Positions 12,714 through 12,718 of a stretch of DNA of 12,718 bases are shown one piece after another. Numbering within the stretch: the stretch's first letter is position 1; every line of letters starts with the position of its first letter. The notes under the pieces are model-generated. The model was not told the origin of the DNA. It saw nothing but the letters and a program-made list of their open reading frames with translations, and searched no databases. The translations under genes and the position numbers were made by a program. The stretch spans positions 1 through 12,718 of the forward strand of contig JBOFIR010000090.1 in the NCBI GenBank assembly GCA_051650265.1, given 5' to 3'. This DNA comes from JBOFEH01 sp051650265. Lineage in GTDB: Bacteria; Bacillota; Clostridia; Lachnospirales; Cellulosilyticaceae.

Positions 12714-12718
12714 ATGAA
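12714..12718 (+). CDS. Start of a gene running off the window
   Basis: ATG at 12714-12716 is preceded by AGGGTGAGGGAT at normal spacing and by a strong promoter with operator repeats. Only the first five bases are in the window, so the product cannot be named. The arrangement suggests a repressed gene, perhaps an autorepressor. Confidence 0.5.

Overview
The window looks like chromosomal DNA of a low-GC Bacillota, most likely a clostridium (Lachnospirales-like, inferred only from gene types). The signs are strong AGGAGG-type ribosome binding sites with ATG, GTG and TTG starts, SigA-type promoters, an SdpR/SdpI pair, a Pit + DUF47 phosphate transport pair, a cell-wall amidase with a copper-amine-oxidase-like N-terminal domain, a CgeB-type glycosyltransferase, and ECF sigma/anti-sigma pairs of the membrane-anchored DUF4179-like type. 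No rRNA, tRNA, CRISPR array or intact transposase was seen.

Layout. (1) 1-1011, minus: sdpR-sdpI operon, with a consensus SigA promoter and a 32-bp palindrome over the predicted start of transcription. The sdpI 3' end is cut off by the window edge. (2) 1055-2914, plus: a Pit-type phosphate permease followed by its DUF47 (PhoU-like) partner, ending in a strong bidirectional terminator shared with (3) a GNAT acetyltransferase on the minus strand (2919-3410, TTG start). Upstream of that GNAT gene lies a possible 20-codon leader ORF. (4) 3557-4050, plus: a small four-helix membrane protein of unknown function. (5) 4051-6187: an AT-rich, decayed stretch. It holds an unidentified minus-strand fragment, two 3' tails of Rpn/PD-(D/E)XK nuclease-type (putative transposase) genes, and between the tails one intact CgeB-like glycosyltransferase. 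(6) 6188-8773, plus: two GNAT acetyltransferases, a 57-residue PspC-domain protein and a secreted N-acetylmuramoyl-L-alanine amidase, closed by a GC-rich terminator. (7) 8950-10942, plus: ECF sigma factor and overlapping membrane anti-sigma gene. (8) 12501-10956, minus: a second, convergent ECF sigma/anti-sigma operon sharing a bidirectional hairpin with the first. (9) 12603-12718: promoter and repeated operator-like palindromes leading into a gene that only begins here.

How the parts fit. Most of the window concerns the cell envelope and its stress responses: toxin-immunity-type SdpI, phosphate uptake, a PspC membrane-stress protein, a peptidoglycan amidase and two sigma/anti-sigma switches. 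These links are inferred from families and adjacency, not shown by the sequence. I do not see a clearly new multi-gene defence or metabolic system. The parts most deserving a second look are the decayed Rpn-glycosyltransferase island with its repeated terminator hairpins, the paired ECF modules with similar candidate promoters, the sdpRI control region without an adjacent toxin, and the leader-ORF arrangement ahead of the minus-strand GNAT gene.
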